A stretch of 64,000 bases of DNA from Fennellomyces sp. T-0311 (GCA_025266875.1 JALLLT010000021.1:124001-188000); one strand, 5' to 3'. Shown: positions 48,069 to 60,514, counted from the stretch's first letter. The notes: generated from the sequence alone by a model not told the origin. Translations and numbers: made by a program.

Positions 48069-50252
48069 ATGGCCCTTTTACGGTCATCCACCACCGTTCG
48101 CTCGCCACGTCAGAATGGCACACCGGCTCCCACACCGCGTGGACTTCGCATGCGTTCATCATCGTTCACAGCGTCCACTCGTCAAAATGCAGATCAACTG
48201 TTTCCACCCACACCGTCAAAAAGCACACAACAGAAACGACGTCCCAGTTTTGAATCGCGTTCTGCTGGTCAGAACAATAACCTCACCGTTCATTCCAATG
48301 CCACTACGGGCTCACTGTTGACAGTAGAAGACCTTCAACCGTCCAATGCTTCTTCGATTGACACTCTGGGTTCCGACGATGAGGACCATGGTCACTTGTC
48401 AATGCCAGAACCACCGTCACCTTCCCCATCGTCGCCACCAGTCATTGCGCCCACTCCCAAAGCAAGTGTGAGCAGGTCAATATCGAGTGCTTTCAAAGAC
48501 AAGCTCCACCTTTCACGCAAGAAAAGCAAGTTTTCGTTGCGAGGCAAAAGCCTTGCTAGCCATAGTACGCCAGTTTTGTATGACGATGGTAGCCAGGCAA
48601 CATATCCTCCGCCGCAACAGAAAAGCTGTCAATCCACCGAGAGGTAAACCATCGTGTGGACTTATTGCGCACTCCATTGCATATAAAAAACCCCTTTTGT
48701 GAATGACCTGTTCTGTTAGGGATCAGTATGGGTTCATCAAGGGTTCACAATGGGTATCCGTCGAGGAACAGGACAGCTTTGAAAAATCGTATCAACCTAT
48801 CGTAAATCGCCGATTGCAAAAGTGGCGACGTTTCATCGCAGAACACGGTGGCGAATGGCCTCAGCCCAGCAGTAAATGTACGGATCCATCAGTTTATAAA
48901 AAAAAACCTTGGCAGCAAAAGATGATAAACTAACGGCAACGTATGAGTAGTTAAGCGCTTTATTCGCAAAGGAATACCGGCAGAATTGCGCGGACAGGCC
49001 TGGTTCCATTACAGTGGTGCTCAGGCTAAAAGTTTGGCCAACCCAGGCGTCTACCGCGGCTATGTTGAGCGTGCTGAAGCGATGGGTTTGGAGAATGAGT
49101 TTTTGGACATCATTGAACGAGGCAAGTTGTGTGGACAATGGGCTTTGTGTATCTAAAACAATAACAACCAAAACAGATCTCCATCGTACGTTTCCGGACA
49201 ATATCCGTTTCAAGTCCGCGACCACTTCCAACGGAGACGGGAGTCGAAGGAACGATGTACCTGCCATCCAGTCCCTGCGTCGCGTGCTATCTGCGTTCTC
49301 TCTGTATGCCCCTGAAATTGGTTACTGCCAGTCGCTGAATTATATAGCCGGGCTACTGCTATTGTTCATGAGCGAGGAGGATGCGTTCTGGACCTTTGTT
49401 GTGCTCGTACAAGACATATTGCCGCCAAATATTTACGACGTGACGATGGAGGGCGCGAACATTGACCAGACTGTACTGATGATGTTGCTTTCTGAGCGCT
49501 GTCCGCATATATGGAATCGAGTTAGCGGCGGTAAATCGTTCTGGGAATGCGAAGAAGCCGATGGCGGAATGCCGACGACAACACTTGTCACAAGCCATTG
49601 GTTTTTAACCCTTTTCATCAACATTTTGCCGATTGAGGTATGCCATATGGTTGATTTTTTTTATAGCCAACTGACACGCATTCGTTTTTAGTCTGTGCTT
49701 CGAGTGTGGGATTGCCTTTTCTAGTAAGTTTTTCCAAGGCATTGAATGCACACAAACTAACTGATCTATGAACGATACAGTGAGGGACAGCGCGCATTGT
49801 TCCGTGTTGCATTGGCCATTTTCAAGATGAATGAGCGCGAGGTGCTAGCTGTGGATGATTCACTGGAAATCTTTCAAGTTGTTCAGGTACAAGACATAAA
49901 AGTAGCCAAACTTGGACATATTGCTAACGTAAATGATTCTAGAACATGCCAAAACGGATGATTGATTGTCACAAGCTCATGGAGGTTTGTGTAGTACAGC
50001 GGCTAATACAAAGTTCTCTTTATTGATAAATAACGCTAGGCTACATATGACAAGTATGCTTCCCAGACGCGAATCAGTGAACAAGATTTGATCAAGAAGC
50101 GCGAGCTTATCAAACGGCGAAGAGAAGACCGACGGAAAAACACGCCGAGAATGCGAAGTCGGTTGAAACGAGGAACTGTTCGAGGCACCATCATTCATAA
50201 GGCAATGGAAGCTAGGCGACTCGTGGAGAGAGCAAAAACTGTGAGACTATGA
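48069..50252 (+). CDS. TBC-domain Rab GTPase-activating protein
   Basis: A multi-exon gene. The first exon (48069-48643) encodes a disordered Ser/Pro-rich region with PPSPSPSSPP and a basic patch. Later exons read RFIRKGIPAELRGQAWFHYS, then IERDLHRTFPDN with the arginine finger (IxxDxxR) and YCQSLNYIAGLLLLFM with the glutamine finger (YxQ). The end of the domain has WFLTLFINILPIE, SVLRVWDCLFYEGQ and ALFRVALAIFK. Both catalytic fingers needed for dual-finger GTP hydrolysis are present. A basic C-terminal tail (IKKRELIKRRREDRRKN) follows. The architecture resembles yeast Gyp-type GAPs acting on endomembrane Rabs, but the target Rab cannot be told. The intron at 49132-49176 has a GCAAGT donor. 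Confidence 0.9.
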
Positions 50253-50954
50253 CAGTAGTAACCGTGAATCTCATCATACCATCATTGTTCCTTTGCACCA
50301 TGTTTTCCCTTTTTTGCTTAATCTGTTTTCTCTTTCTCTTTCTCTTTTTTTTTCTTGAATGAAAAGTGGGGTTGCAGCGGTTCCAGAGCTATTCACTAGC
50401 TGGCTGCGTATTCCTTTCGATTACGTTTCGTCTGAAATCTGAAGATACCCGGATTACGTAACCATATTGGACAAATTCCTTGGATGCAGCGTATGATACT
50501 ATGCGTTTAATATCTTTCCTAATGGCTATTTCTACAAATTTGCTGCTTGTGCTTTAGTGGGTAAGCATGACAGGTGGTTAGTTGCTGCCCGTCGAGAAGA
50601 ACGTACATAGAACTTTGCTATCTTTTGCAATCGCCATTGACAAAGCATATACGCACGTACTATCATGTTATGGACACTAGCCGCATATAGTCGTTTACGT
50701 GATACGTAATGCAAAATTCAGTTATGTGAAACATATGTACGATGTCGAGGCGTGATCATGAACCCTCCTCCTCCTGAATCCTTTCTTGAGATATACCATG
50801 AGTTATTTTTTTTATTATTCTAAAATGAAATGTTTGTGATTACAACATCCATATGCACAATAGAGTGCTGTTGTCGTACTAGAGATACGTGCGGATTTCA
50901 TAAACTAATTGGACACAATCATCGTCACTCACTGCACGGCACATATGCGGTTTT
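50253..50954. other. Intergenic, no gene seen
   Basis: A CT-rich stretch at about 50325-50360 follows the TBC gene. No gene recognised. Confidence 0.4.
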
Positions 50955-52190
50955 TCATTCTTGGCAAATAGTCAGAGTAGGCGCGTTCATCTGGAAAGCA
51001 CTAAATACAACTTCGTCTATAATCCAAGATGTAAAATCTGCTGCTACAAGATGATTCATGTTGGCATGTAGCCAGACTGTTTGGATAGACAGTTTGACTA
51101 ACCCGATCTCTAAAGTAACCACCTTGTTGCGCCATAACCTCTGCAAATGACAATAACTCTGCAGTACAGTCACTAAAGCTATAAAAAAATGAATGACCTG
51201 CAAAGTCCGGATCAATACGATTAGCGAGAGGACACAATTGTTATAGCAGATGAGATGAATAGTCTGTAGTGAACTTTTGATGCCAAGCTCGACATGCTTC
51301 TTCAATAGATTATACAATGGACTCGTGCTAACTAATTCCCTCTTTATAATCGTACCGAAACATATATACCAGAGCGGAGCAAGGTTATTCAATGTGCCAG
51401 TTATTGACTGTTGTTAGTATACCTTATGGCACTTGCTGGAGAGTGGGAGACTGCTTGACAAATGCGGCGATTGTTTGATCATGACAATGGATATAGCTGC
51501 AGAAGAAAGTGCAAAGATTTAGCAGATGGGCGTTCTTTTGACCTCCATTCCCTTGAAGAACGTGTCTTCATCAACGATTCGACATATGTCAAAGCCTATC
51601 CAACGTCACTTGGGAATCCCAATCAGCCGTATGTGCTTTTCTTACATAAGACTTGTAGTCTCGTGCAGTTTGTGTCTTGAAGGATGCGCAGCATCTCGAG
51701 ATTCTCGTCTTCATCGTGAAAATGCATCATCGTCACCTGCTTCACGTGTGGCCCGAGGCACAGATGCAGCGACTTGTTCTCCAAGACGTCTGAAAAGCCT
51801 GCCAGCTCCACTTTGCTCCAGACGGCAGCGGAAAGAGACGGGACGCGATCTCTCCCGAGCCTGGACACCGCCATCGCATTCATGCAGTCCTTTTTGGTCA
51901 GAAACGAAAACATCTGGGTTGCGACTTCACAGGTCAAGAGAACGGGGTTCACGCGTGTCTTGTCGTCGTCAGCCTGTTGAGAAGAGTGAGGATCATCATT
52001 GCTCTGATTGGCAATGGCAATGGATCAATGTTGCCATGTTGTGATGGTCTGTATTGCGCACCAGCGGACTGGCACTTGTTGAGGCTCATGTGGGTGCAGA
52101 GATAGAGAAAGAAAGGCGTTCTGACACCATTTCAGAGATATCGGTTCCTTTTGATGAGCTGTTGAGTCACTCAATGTTTGGGAGCCTGGC
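50955..52190 (-). pseudogene. Mosaic F-box/LRR pseudogene
   Basis: This is a second, broken copy of the F-box/LRR gene at 38393-40323. From about 51560 to 52190 it matches that gene's 5' part, intron region and upstream sequence almost base for base, with about 3 changes in 109 residues over the F-box. From about 50955 to 51540 it matches the gene's 3' half only loosely, with stops and frame changes. About 690 bp of the middle (equivalent of about 39095-39780) is missing. A 7 bp deletion near 52016 shifts the frame shortly after the start codon (52089). The conserved Trp of SRLWRDRV is Gly here. It is not expected to make a working protein. Confidence 0.88.
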
Positions 52191-52931
52191 TTTAAGACAC
52201 TGATACAAGGATGTTATTGAATAAGGATAGTTAGTATGCACGTAAAGGCCTGTCATCGATATCGTTTTAATGAGCGCTATTGAAAAAAAGAGGATCTATT
52301 CAATCAAAGTACTAGCGGTACATGCAATTGCTAATTAACTTAATCCCAACGACCTCTGACTTTTCCTAATGAATATATGAACTCTTAAAATGTATCATCG
52401 TGCTCAACGACTGCGGTTGATGGTATCTTCGTTTGATCTGTATGAAATAAAACATTTCCATCAAAAGCTTCTGGGAATATATCACTAGTAAGCATTCAAA
52501 TCACTGCTTTAATATGGACAGATGTGCTCGATTGGTTCCACTCAAGCGCCACGTGTATCCAAAGGTTATCTATAATTACATACGAGGGGCAGGGCCAGTG
52601 GACTGTCTGGGACCGTCATTATACGCACTTGGAACTTGTGCTTGACAGTTCGTCCGTACGTATCAGAAGAAAGCATAGTGTTGTCGTTTAAGTATATCAT
52701 TGGTAAGAACTGCTTATGAATAGCGTTGGAGCGTCAAGGCAATTACATCAGCAAGGGCACAATTCCTGTTGAAGCCCTCTTTCATTGAACAGGCAGATCA
52801 TGCGTTACACTGCACCTGGCGATTGCCAGAGCCTATGAACTAGATCACGCAGGTCATTGGATCTTACACGCCGGAAGCCGTAGCATAACACACACAGACA
52901 AACAGTTCCAACCGTTCATATGTGCACTTTA
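52191..52931. other. Intergenic, no gene seen
   Basis: AT-rich spacer between the pseudogene and the 3' end of the acireductone dioxygenase gene. Confidence 0.4.
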
Positions 52932-53688
52932 TTAGGCCTTGATGGTTTGAAGATAATCGGCACGGTGCTTGTTGTTATCAGCCTCGGGTCCTAAATCACG
53001 TAATCTGGGTCAGTGATCACGCACCGACGCAACAAGCTGGCACCACTTACGGTTAAGAGCAGCCCACAATGGTTCATCCTTGAACAGGCGCAACGCCTTG
53101 ATATAATTCTTGCTGTCGGTTGTGAACCGGTGATAGATACCGGCGGGCTAAAGACATATCTGGTAAGAAAAACGCTAAGTCGATCATGGCCACCATTATG
53201 CTTACCAAGACAAGCATATCGTCCTTTGAGACTTCAATGCGGATCCATACATCATCTTGATCGCGTACATCGAAATAGCCAGTGCCATCCAGTACGAAGC
53301 GGATCTCCTCGTCTTCATGCAGATGTCTATTTTTTTGTTGAAGCAAGGATGAGCTTTCACTGCTGCATCAAAAGGGGAGAGAAATATTACTCTGCAAAAA
53401 ACATTTTCACTTTTTCCTCGTAAACATCGCCCATGGCCTCAGGCGAAACAACAATCTACAAGCGGGTTTAATGCATTGGCGGGGGAATCGATGGAGACGA
53501 ACCTGGTCACGATTCTTGTAGTCCCGTTGCTTGGCAAGTGCATTCAGGTCGTCCACGCTGCTGGGTCCGCTGAATTTCCAGTACAAGACACCAATGCGCT
53601 CCAAGTCCTCGGCAGTCTTTTCAATGCCGGTGTCATGGGGCTCGCGTTGATCGGAGGTGTCGGCGGTGTCGTAAACGTAGGCTCGCAT
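52932..53688 (-). CDS. ADI1: Acireductone dioxygenase
   Basis: Starts [20 protein letters not shown] at 53688 and ends DYLQTIKA at 52935. Four short introns are inferred. The cupin core is [20 protein letters not shown], which supplies the two His and the Glu metal ligands. The third His lies in [20 protein letters not shown]. The YWKF and [20 protein letters not shown] segments are family-typical. The enzyme acts in the methionine salvage pathway, turning acireductone into the keto-acid precursor of methionine when iron is bound. A GTAATA donor inside the KMFFAE codons is needed to join it to the metal-binding exon in frame. It lies head-to-tail 171 bp downstream of VPS35. Confidence 0.92.
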
Positions 53689-53859
53689 GGGGAAATAATG
53701 CAGGAATGAAAGAAAAGAGAGAGGTGATACAGGTCGCCGAGCAGGTGGCTTCCGACATTTTTAATTTCTAGTGCCCAGACAGGCCAAGCTCAAAGAGCAC
53801 TTTTGATGGAGTATCCACTATTTTTTTGCTGTATTTTTATACGAAGAGATCTTTTTTTT

Positions 53860-56800
53860 TTACAAATCATTGGCATCCACCTCGCTGTACTTGGCGCCCT
53901 CCCACTCGTTACTTGACGATGCGGCTTTCCGTTGCTGCAAATGGGCAAGTGTGGCGCGGAAGTGTCGATGCACGTATTCGGCAATGGAGCCATGGTGCTC
54001 AACAAGCGACGACGAGTTGGCTGCGGGAGGATGCTGGTCTGGATTATCCATGTTGCTCAGATTGGTGTTAATTAAGTCAATAAGACCGTTGAGGTACTTG
54101 GGAGTCACCTGAACAAGCAAGTCAGCCACTCGCCCTTGCACGCGCGCCATCCATCGCACTTACCGCATCGTTGCCTCGTTCAAAGTAGTAGATGTACTGG
54201 TTCAATATCTCGACAAACAGCTCAACATTGGTTGCAGCATCCATGCAGCTGTCAGCGATCTTGAGCGCCTTTTGCAGACACTCGAGCGCGCGCTTGCCGT
54301 TTCTGAACAGCTGCTCCCGATCATCGTCCTCCGTACGCTCGGTCATCCACCACAGATGCGATGACAGGTAAACAGCACGGCATTGGTCGGGTTTCTTGAG
54401 CAGTTTGGCACTGTGCAACGCGGCTTTGGTGATGAGAGTATCGTAGTTGTCGGCAGAGAACACGCGGGTCTGTTGCAGGGCCCCAACAATGGATATGATG
54501 GCCTGGAATTGCGCACGTGACTCTGAGATGGCTTCTTCGTAGATGGTGAATGCCTCCACAAAGAACTCGTAGGCGATTTCCTCAAAGTTGCTTTCGTCCG
54601 CACTCTGGCCGGCGAGCAGGAACAGGCGCAGGCAAATGTCGGGCGAATCGCACTTGTTGCTGAGTGTGGAGATCACTTGGTGGATGAACCGGAAGAGCGT
54701 CGACGTTTTCTTTTCCCAAACTTCATCCTGTAATGGTCTGTCAGTCAAGCCCACGCAGATGGCTAGAGTTGCTTGCATTACCTGGTTGTCCTGGACTCGG
54801 TATCGTCTGGCCAGCTTGATGGCAGACACCACGAGCGAAGGGTATGTGTACCGGATGCGATCTCCGCCATTCGCCAGTTGCTTCCGGGCCGTCGACAACA
54901 GCTATGCATATCATGTCAGCATCCTCCTTTGCCGCATAGATCAAGTAACATACCAGAAACTGCGTGTCTTCATTGTTGGACCGGAGCAAATGGATCATTT
55001 TGGCGATCCATCCTTGCTCTTCGGTGTATTCTTCTTCCTCTATGCTGGTAAACTCGGGTTTCTTGCCACGAGCGTACATGGGCGAAGTGGACGTTGTGGT
55101 GGCCACAGGTGCATCCTTCTGATCGCACAAGAGTACTTGACAAAGTTCTAACACCCCGTGCACATCATCAGGTGTGGCAATGATGGTCTCATTCTTCAAC
55201 ACGCTCGAGATCACTGCGTGCGCAACCGCTCGACGTGTTGTGAATGGCTGCAGCGCAAGCAACGTTTGATAGTTATCCAGAGCAAGCAGCGTCAACACTG
55301 ATGTGTACTGGTTGATGGGCGCAAGGAGGAGCGCCAGTAGACTGGCTTCCGTTGCCTTGGAATGGAGGTCAGGCGAGTCGGAATACTCGGTCATCTTCTC
55401 CTTGGCATAGGCCAGGATCTGGTCGACATAGTTGAGCTTGCTCGGGTAACACGAGAGTGACAGGTTGATCAGCGAAACAAGCAATGCTGTCAGGTCTTGT
55501 ATGGAAAGGTCCGATCGCACCTATTGAATATGATCATTAGAAGCCGTGTCGATCCCCGTCTGGCCTGCTAAATCACCTTAACCAGCTCCACAATCTGTGT
55601 CCAGAACACCTGGAAAAGCTCAACATCCTCGGGAATACCACGAATTCGCTTGACGTCGTCCGTCTTTTCTTCATCCCTCACTAGTGGTTCCTCCTCCTCC
55701 TCATTGGGCTTCTCCACTTCACCCGACAGTGGTCCATCCTCAGTCACAACCTGTTGTTCAGTTTCTCCTTCCTCCTTCTTTGTCTCACCCTCAGGTGCTT
55801 CCGCGGGCTCCTGCTCCTCTGATGCCTCTTCGGCCGCAGGAGCAGTCTCCTCTGGCGGTGGTTCAACCTTTTCTTCAACCTCCCCGTTCGTCTGTCTTTT
55901 CTTTGCCAAAGCAGCGCGCCGCACCGCATCTTCCTCCTTGCGCCTGGCTTCCTGAGAGACTTCTACATCCGCCTCGCGCGCAGCATAAGCTGCCAAACGA
56001 TCAATAAGAGCAATGATGATCTGTTTGACATTGACTTTGGAGTGAAGTTGTGCAGTGGCTGAAAGGAACGGCTGCAGCGTGCGAAGATGGAACTCGTCAG
56101 GGAACACCTAAAACATTCCTTGTAAATAGCCATGGGTCATCCTCCCAATCAAAAGACCACACCTGAATAATGACTTCCATGAGGTATTCCTGAGCAATAA
56201 CATCTCGACAGCTCACAACTTGATCCAAAACACCTGGCAAAATGGCCTATCTGTTGCGTGAGTAACCGCCTGGATGCATTGCTAGGCAACATACTGTTCT
56301 ATAAGTTTCCAGGTCAACGCCCTCCAACTGGCTCAAGCGGACAAGGTTCGTGCCGACCAGAATACGCAATTCCTTGCGCTCGGCTTCTCGCTTCTCGCGA
56401 TCGCGGGAATGGCCTTGGTGCTGCAAACGGACCCATAGCTTGTTCATCTCGGTGAAATTCGTAAGCACAAACTCAATCGACTCCTGCACATTTCCTTCCG
56501 GTCTACGTATATATGCGTTGGCATCTAAACAACGCACAGTGTGTTTCTTACCCTTTGCTTTCGCCCTCAGGAAGATAATCGCGCGTCAACCCACTCAGGT
56601 AGTGGCGTAAGAACAGGCCGCGAACGGGATGCTGCACGCCACGCGACATTTCCATCATATCTCGCATAATTTCTCGCACGGGCGCATCGGGCATGCCCAT
56701 ATACGCGGAACCCACCGTGATCATCAAGTATAAACGTGGAACAATGTTGCCTGCATATTGAACAAGTTCGTACAGATCGGCAAGGTGGTGTCGGTTGTTC

Positions 56801-57196
56801 TGATGGGCCTCTGTCAAGTAGATAGTTAGGTGCCGAAGTGCGTCGAAAATTGCCATATCTAACAAGGCGAAAAAAAGGCTCAGCTTTTTATGTAAAAAGT
56901 GCCAAAGGCCAGTTTTTTTTTTTTTTACATAGTTCGTAATAGTTCTTGGGTGTCAAGGCCGATGTGCGCAGTTCAGCAAGCATGTTGGAGCAATGTTTGA
57001 GGCCATCCATCAAACGATTATTGTCCTATCGAACACGACGCTTAGTTGGGCTCATCCTTGAGAAAGATCGGCTTCAAAGTACCAGACATTTATTCATTTG
57101 GTGGGCTTGGACTTTGACGACATTAAGAACTTCATCCAGAAGCCTGTTCTGATCCTCAGCGGGCGCCGGCGAGTTTGGCGCGAAGTTATTATTCAT
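53860..57196 (-). CDS. VPS35: Retromer subunit Vps35
   Basis: A long gene with about ten short introns. The N-terminus reads [40 protein letters not shown] and [20 protein letters not shown], the conserved start of Vps35. The [14 protein letters not shown] and [13 protein letters not shown] stretches follow, which include the PRLYLM signature of the Vps26-binding region. The alpha-solenoid then continues through [20 protein letters not shown] and [17 protein letters not shown] to [17 protein letters not shown]. Vps35 is the scaffold that joins Vps26 and Vps29 and recycles receptors from endosomes to the Golgi. A long acidic Glu/Pro/Lys-rich insert (about 55690-55940) interrupts the solenoid. 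Its composition suggests a flexible loop. Confidence 0.95.
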
Positions 57197-57372
57197 TGGG
57201 GGGGGGGAAGAAAACGGGTTGCGTACAAAGGAAAAGCTGGGCACTGCAATGCCCGCTCGTTCGCTTTCACACAGCATTGGGTTTCAAAATTCTCTGTTGG
57301 TGCCACGTTGACGTTTCAGACTTGCCGCGCAAACAAAAAAGATAATGGTATATTTCAGAAACGACAGAATGT

Positions 57373-58040
57373 TTACAGCGTTGTTGATGTGGCCTCTTCT
57401 TCCGCGCATCCGCAGTCGTACTTTTCCTGGATGTCCGAGCAGTCAAAGATCTCTTTTCCCAGCCGCTCGTTCACTTTGTTGTGGATTGCGCATGCCCACT
57501 GAGATGCCGCTATTTTGGATGATGTCTGCGGGGGATACTTTCTCAGCAGCTGTTGAAAGTGTGCAGCACTGGACTCGGGTTAGTTCTCTGGACATGGACA
57601 GTCGTGGCGCGCGCTTACCATTCACCGCACGGGTAGAGTCGAGAAAGTAGCATGATGAACTGATTCAGCGCTTGACGTTCATCCGGTGCAGGGTTTTCGG
57701 GATATTGTGCTGCCATTGTATGCAGAAGCTGGCAAATAACTGTTGGGTTAGCTTGGCCTCGTTTCGCACCATTTCATGCGTCTCACCTTCCACGTGGATC
57801 GGCCTAGTTCGGCTCTTGAACCCCATTTTCTTTAGCACGCCGTGTTGCCATTGACAACGCATAAACTTACTTTAGCGTAGCATTCCCCATCTTTGCGCTA
57901 ATCACATGGCCTTCGATCGCAGCGGGCTCTGTTTTCTCGGACATTTCAACATTGTGATCCGCTCTGTTGAGCACCAAGTAGGCGGACGTGAGGATGAGAC
58001 TTAGACATGACAACACCACCACAGCAATCAACGGGCGCAT
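57373..58040 (-). CDS. ERV2: FAD-linked sulfhydryl oxidase (Erv2-like)
   Basis: Four exons (58040-57871, 57814-57787, 57728-57619, 57568-57373) give 167 residues. An N-terminal hydrophobic anchor (MRPLIAVVVLSCLSLILTSA) points to the secretory pathway, unlike the mitochondrial Erv1. The core reads AELGRSTWKLLHTMAAQYPE, LSRLYPCGEC with the active CxxC, AAHFQQLLRKYPPQTSS, then WACAIHNKVNERLGKEIFDC with the FAD-binding His-Asn pair. A C-terminal DCGC is placed as the shuttle Cys pair. The enzyme makes disulfides and passes electrons to oxygen, feeding protein disulfide isomerase in the ER lumen (family knowledge). The 28 nt second exon and a split codon inside the CGEC motif make it easy to mis-annotate. 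Confidence 0.9.
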
Positions 58041-58101
58041 TGGAGGAATAAAGGGGTGGTGTGAGAAGGGAAAAAGGCTGATAAAAAAACTCAGACCATG
58101 T

Positions 58102-58744
58102 TTATTGTTGATGTTTCTTCTGCTTGTCGATTGCTTCATCGATTTTCTTTTCGGCACTCCTTTCAGCCTCATCCAGTTTCTTGTTTGCCTTCTTGGACGC
58201 CAGCCCCACAGCTTCCTTGGTCTTTGCAGCAACCTCTTCAGCCTTTTCGATGCCCTTGGCTAATCCCTCGCCAGCTTTGCGGTTGACTTTGTCCGCCCCA
58301 CTCTTTAGATCTTCCACGGGATGCTATTCCTTATTGTGAGTGTTACTTCCAAGTGACGTATTCGTTGTACATTACCACATGCTTTGCTTTTTCGGTCGCG
58401 CTTTCCGCCATTTCGATGCCGTCAGCCAGACCTTTGCCAACTTTGCGATTCACCGTCTCGCCTGCGTTCTTCACGCTTTCGGTGGGGTGCTATGTTGCGC
58501 TTTGAGTATACGCTGGCTGAATTGTTTAGTACCGTTATACGTACGATATGCTTTGCCTTTTCCGCAGCTTCATCGGCAGCCTCCTTTGCTTTGTCAATGG
58601 TGCTCCTGGATCGCTGCAAGCAAGTGTCAGTTTTTTTTTTTGAAAGGATCGTCTTGTACGACCTACCTGCTGAGATAATACGCGGCCGTATGCGGAAACG
58701 TTGCGACCGACCAAGCCTTGACGAGACAATCGAGAGAGCATCAT
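58102..58744 (-). CDS. LEA-like repeat protein, probably mitochondrial
   Basis: Four exons (58744-58667, 58613-58545, 58489-58376, 58323-58102), all joined in phase 0, give 160 residues. The first exon alone encodes a likely mitochondrial targeting peptide (MMLSRLSRQGLVGRN), rich in Arg and Ser with no acids. The others encode alanine/lysine/glutamate-rich amphipathic helix repeats. Exons 3 and 4 begin HPTESVKNAGETVNRKVG and HPVEDLKSGADKVNRKAG and share GLA(D/K)GIE and EKAKHV-like ends. The pattern resembles group 3 LEA proteins, which protect membranes or proteins during drying or freezing. The family call rests on composition, so a general coiled-coil function remains possible. Confidence 0.75.
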
Positions 58745-59686
58745 TTTTCGTAATGTATGGAAGAACTGAAAAAGATTAACGATGACTAGCACCTCCTCCG
58801 TTGCTTTTTATAACGAGGGGGGTTTACGTCAATATCGCGTAAATACTTAGCAATAACGAGAGACGTCCATGGATTTTTGCTTGGACCAGTTGTCTCACCG
58901 CCGCAATGACGTAAATTACGTCTCACCAAACGTTTTTTCTCTTGCGTGGCAACTCAGACGAACCATGGATGCCCCGCTTCCATGGATGTTACATTTGCTC
59001 TCACGGATTATAGCAATTTCTTACACTTCCAAACTCTCCCATGGCTGGCACACCTCCACCCCATGAGTCCTAATTTGGTCAAGGTGGTTCGGTATTTGGG
59101 CTGCTATTGGCGAGATCGATGCATGATGAACGCAACGGACAAGGGGGGAACAGGATTACAGCGCATTTTTGTGGTCTGGTAAAAAAAAAGAGATGCGAAA
59201 TTGTAGGTGAGCAATTAGGAGAGAGATAAATGGCTTCTTGATTTGCATAGAAGTCTTCAAAATCAACGATGGCGTGACGCAAAATCGAAAAAAAAAGTGA
59301 TTCCCATCATACCGTCTGCCGCCACCCGATCCCCACTCCCCTTGATACACTGCAGACACCCGTCTTATCGCTGCACATTAATAGATAACCTGACAGGCGA
59401 GATCAAGCGGTGGGATCAAAGATTTGGCGTTTTTTTCTTCTTTTGCAACGAGCCCTGTTAATGATTCACACAAAAAACACGAATGATTTCCCTTGAGAGC
59501 GCGTGGCATATATGAAAAGTGTCACGCAACGTGTGAGTGGCTTTCCAAGCTTACCGGCTTCTCACGCAATACTATTGGTAGCAGATGATCTAATCACGAT
59601 GCGAGCGTCCAATATAAAAGCATTTGTCTTGCTCTTTCAATCTTATCACTTTCTTGGAATTCGTCCTTTCACTTTCCCACACAAAA
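58745..59686. other. Intergenic region between divergent genes
   Basis: Shared promoter region of the LEA-like gene (minus) and an F-box gene (plus). Several overlapping short frames are present on both strands, none convincing. Confidence 0.4.
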
Positions 59687-60337
59687 ATGCTAAACTTTTC
59701 ACAGCTTTTTCCTTCACCCAAGGAACGACGACGACGAAGCAAAATATACATGCAACATGAACGACAGTTCACCAACCTTCCCATAGAAGTCCTCTTGTTA
59801 ATACTCGACTTTCTGCCCATCACAGACTTGCTCACCATCAGTGCCGCAAGCCAACGATGCTATCAGTTGATCAACGAGCACCATATCCTTGCAAACAAAC
59901 TAAAGACTTCCACACTACGGTTATACTTTGATCAAGAGTCACGGTGGCGTTGTTCGCTGGACATGAAGCTTGTTCGCCACGATGGACATCGGTTCACCTT
60001 CAAACCAGTAGACCTGGACACAGGCTTTCGCATGTTCAGCTCCAAAGTATTGCGCGACCCTTCGTTGTACAAAGTCACATTGGATGGTCAAAATATGATG
60101 ATGGACAAGAAGCCAACCTCTTTAAAGATTAAAGCACCAATTGCTTATTGGAAACCCCTGGATGCAAAGGCAGTCTATGTTTATAGCGTGCATAACACAC
60201 CGACGCATTGGGTCAAGGCACGGCCTGGTGAGCGCTGGATGCTACCCTTACTGTTCCAGTGCAGTCCGCGATGGTTCATGCATGATCACCATGGTTACAC
60301 TAAACAACATCATCGCGTTATGGAGGTCTTTTCATGA
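59687..60337 (+). CDS. F-box protein
   Basis: A single-exon gene of 216 residues. After a basic start (KERRRRSK) the F-box at about residues 28-70 reads FTNLPIEVLLLILDFLPITD, then LLTISAASQRCYQLINEH, the usual L-P...I-L..L pattern for binding Skp1. The remaining 140 residues are mixed beta-like sequence with several Trp (RWRCSLDMKL, YWKPLDAKAV, HWVKARPGERW) and match no domain I know. It is likely a substrate adaptor of an SCF ubiquitin ligase, substrate unknown. The in-frame region upstream of the ATG at 59687 is T-rich leader. Confidence 0.8.
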   Translation: MLNFSQLFPSPKERRRRSKIYMQHERQFTNLPIEVLLLILDFLPITDLLTISAASQRCYQLINEHHILANKLKTSTLRLYFDQESRWRCSLDMKLVRHDGHRFTFKPVDLDTGFRMFSSKVLRDPSLYKVTLDGQNMMMDKKPTSLKIKAPIAYWKPLDAKAVYVYSVHNTPTHWVKARPGERWMLPLLFQCSPRWFMHDHHGYTKQHHRVMEVFS

Positions 60338-60514
60338 TCGTCACCCACAATATTATACCCAAAAAAAATTGAGGAGTTACTCCTCTCTGTTTCCTTTTTC
60401 CTCTTGCGTCAACGTGTTTCGCACTATAGGATAAATCCATACCCCTTCCTGTCTCGCAAGAAAAAATTATTCTTCTTTTCTCTCCCTCCTCTCTCTCTTC
60501 CAAACACAGATCTA

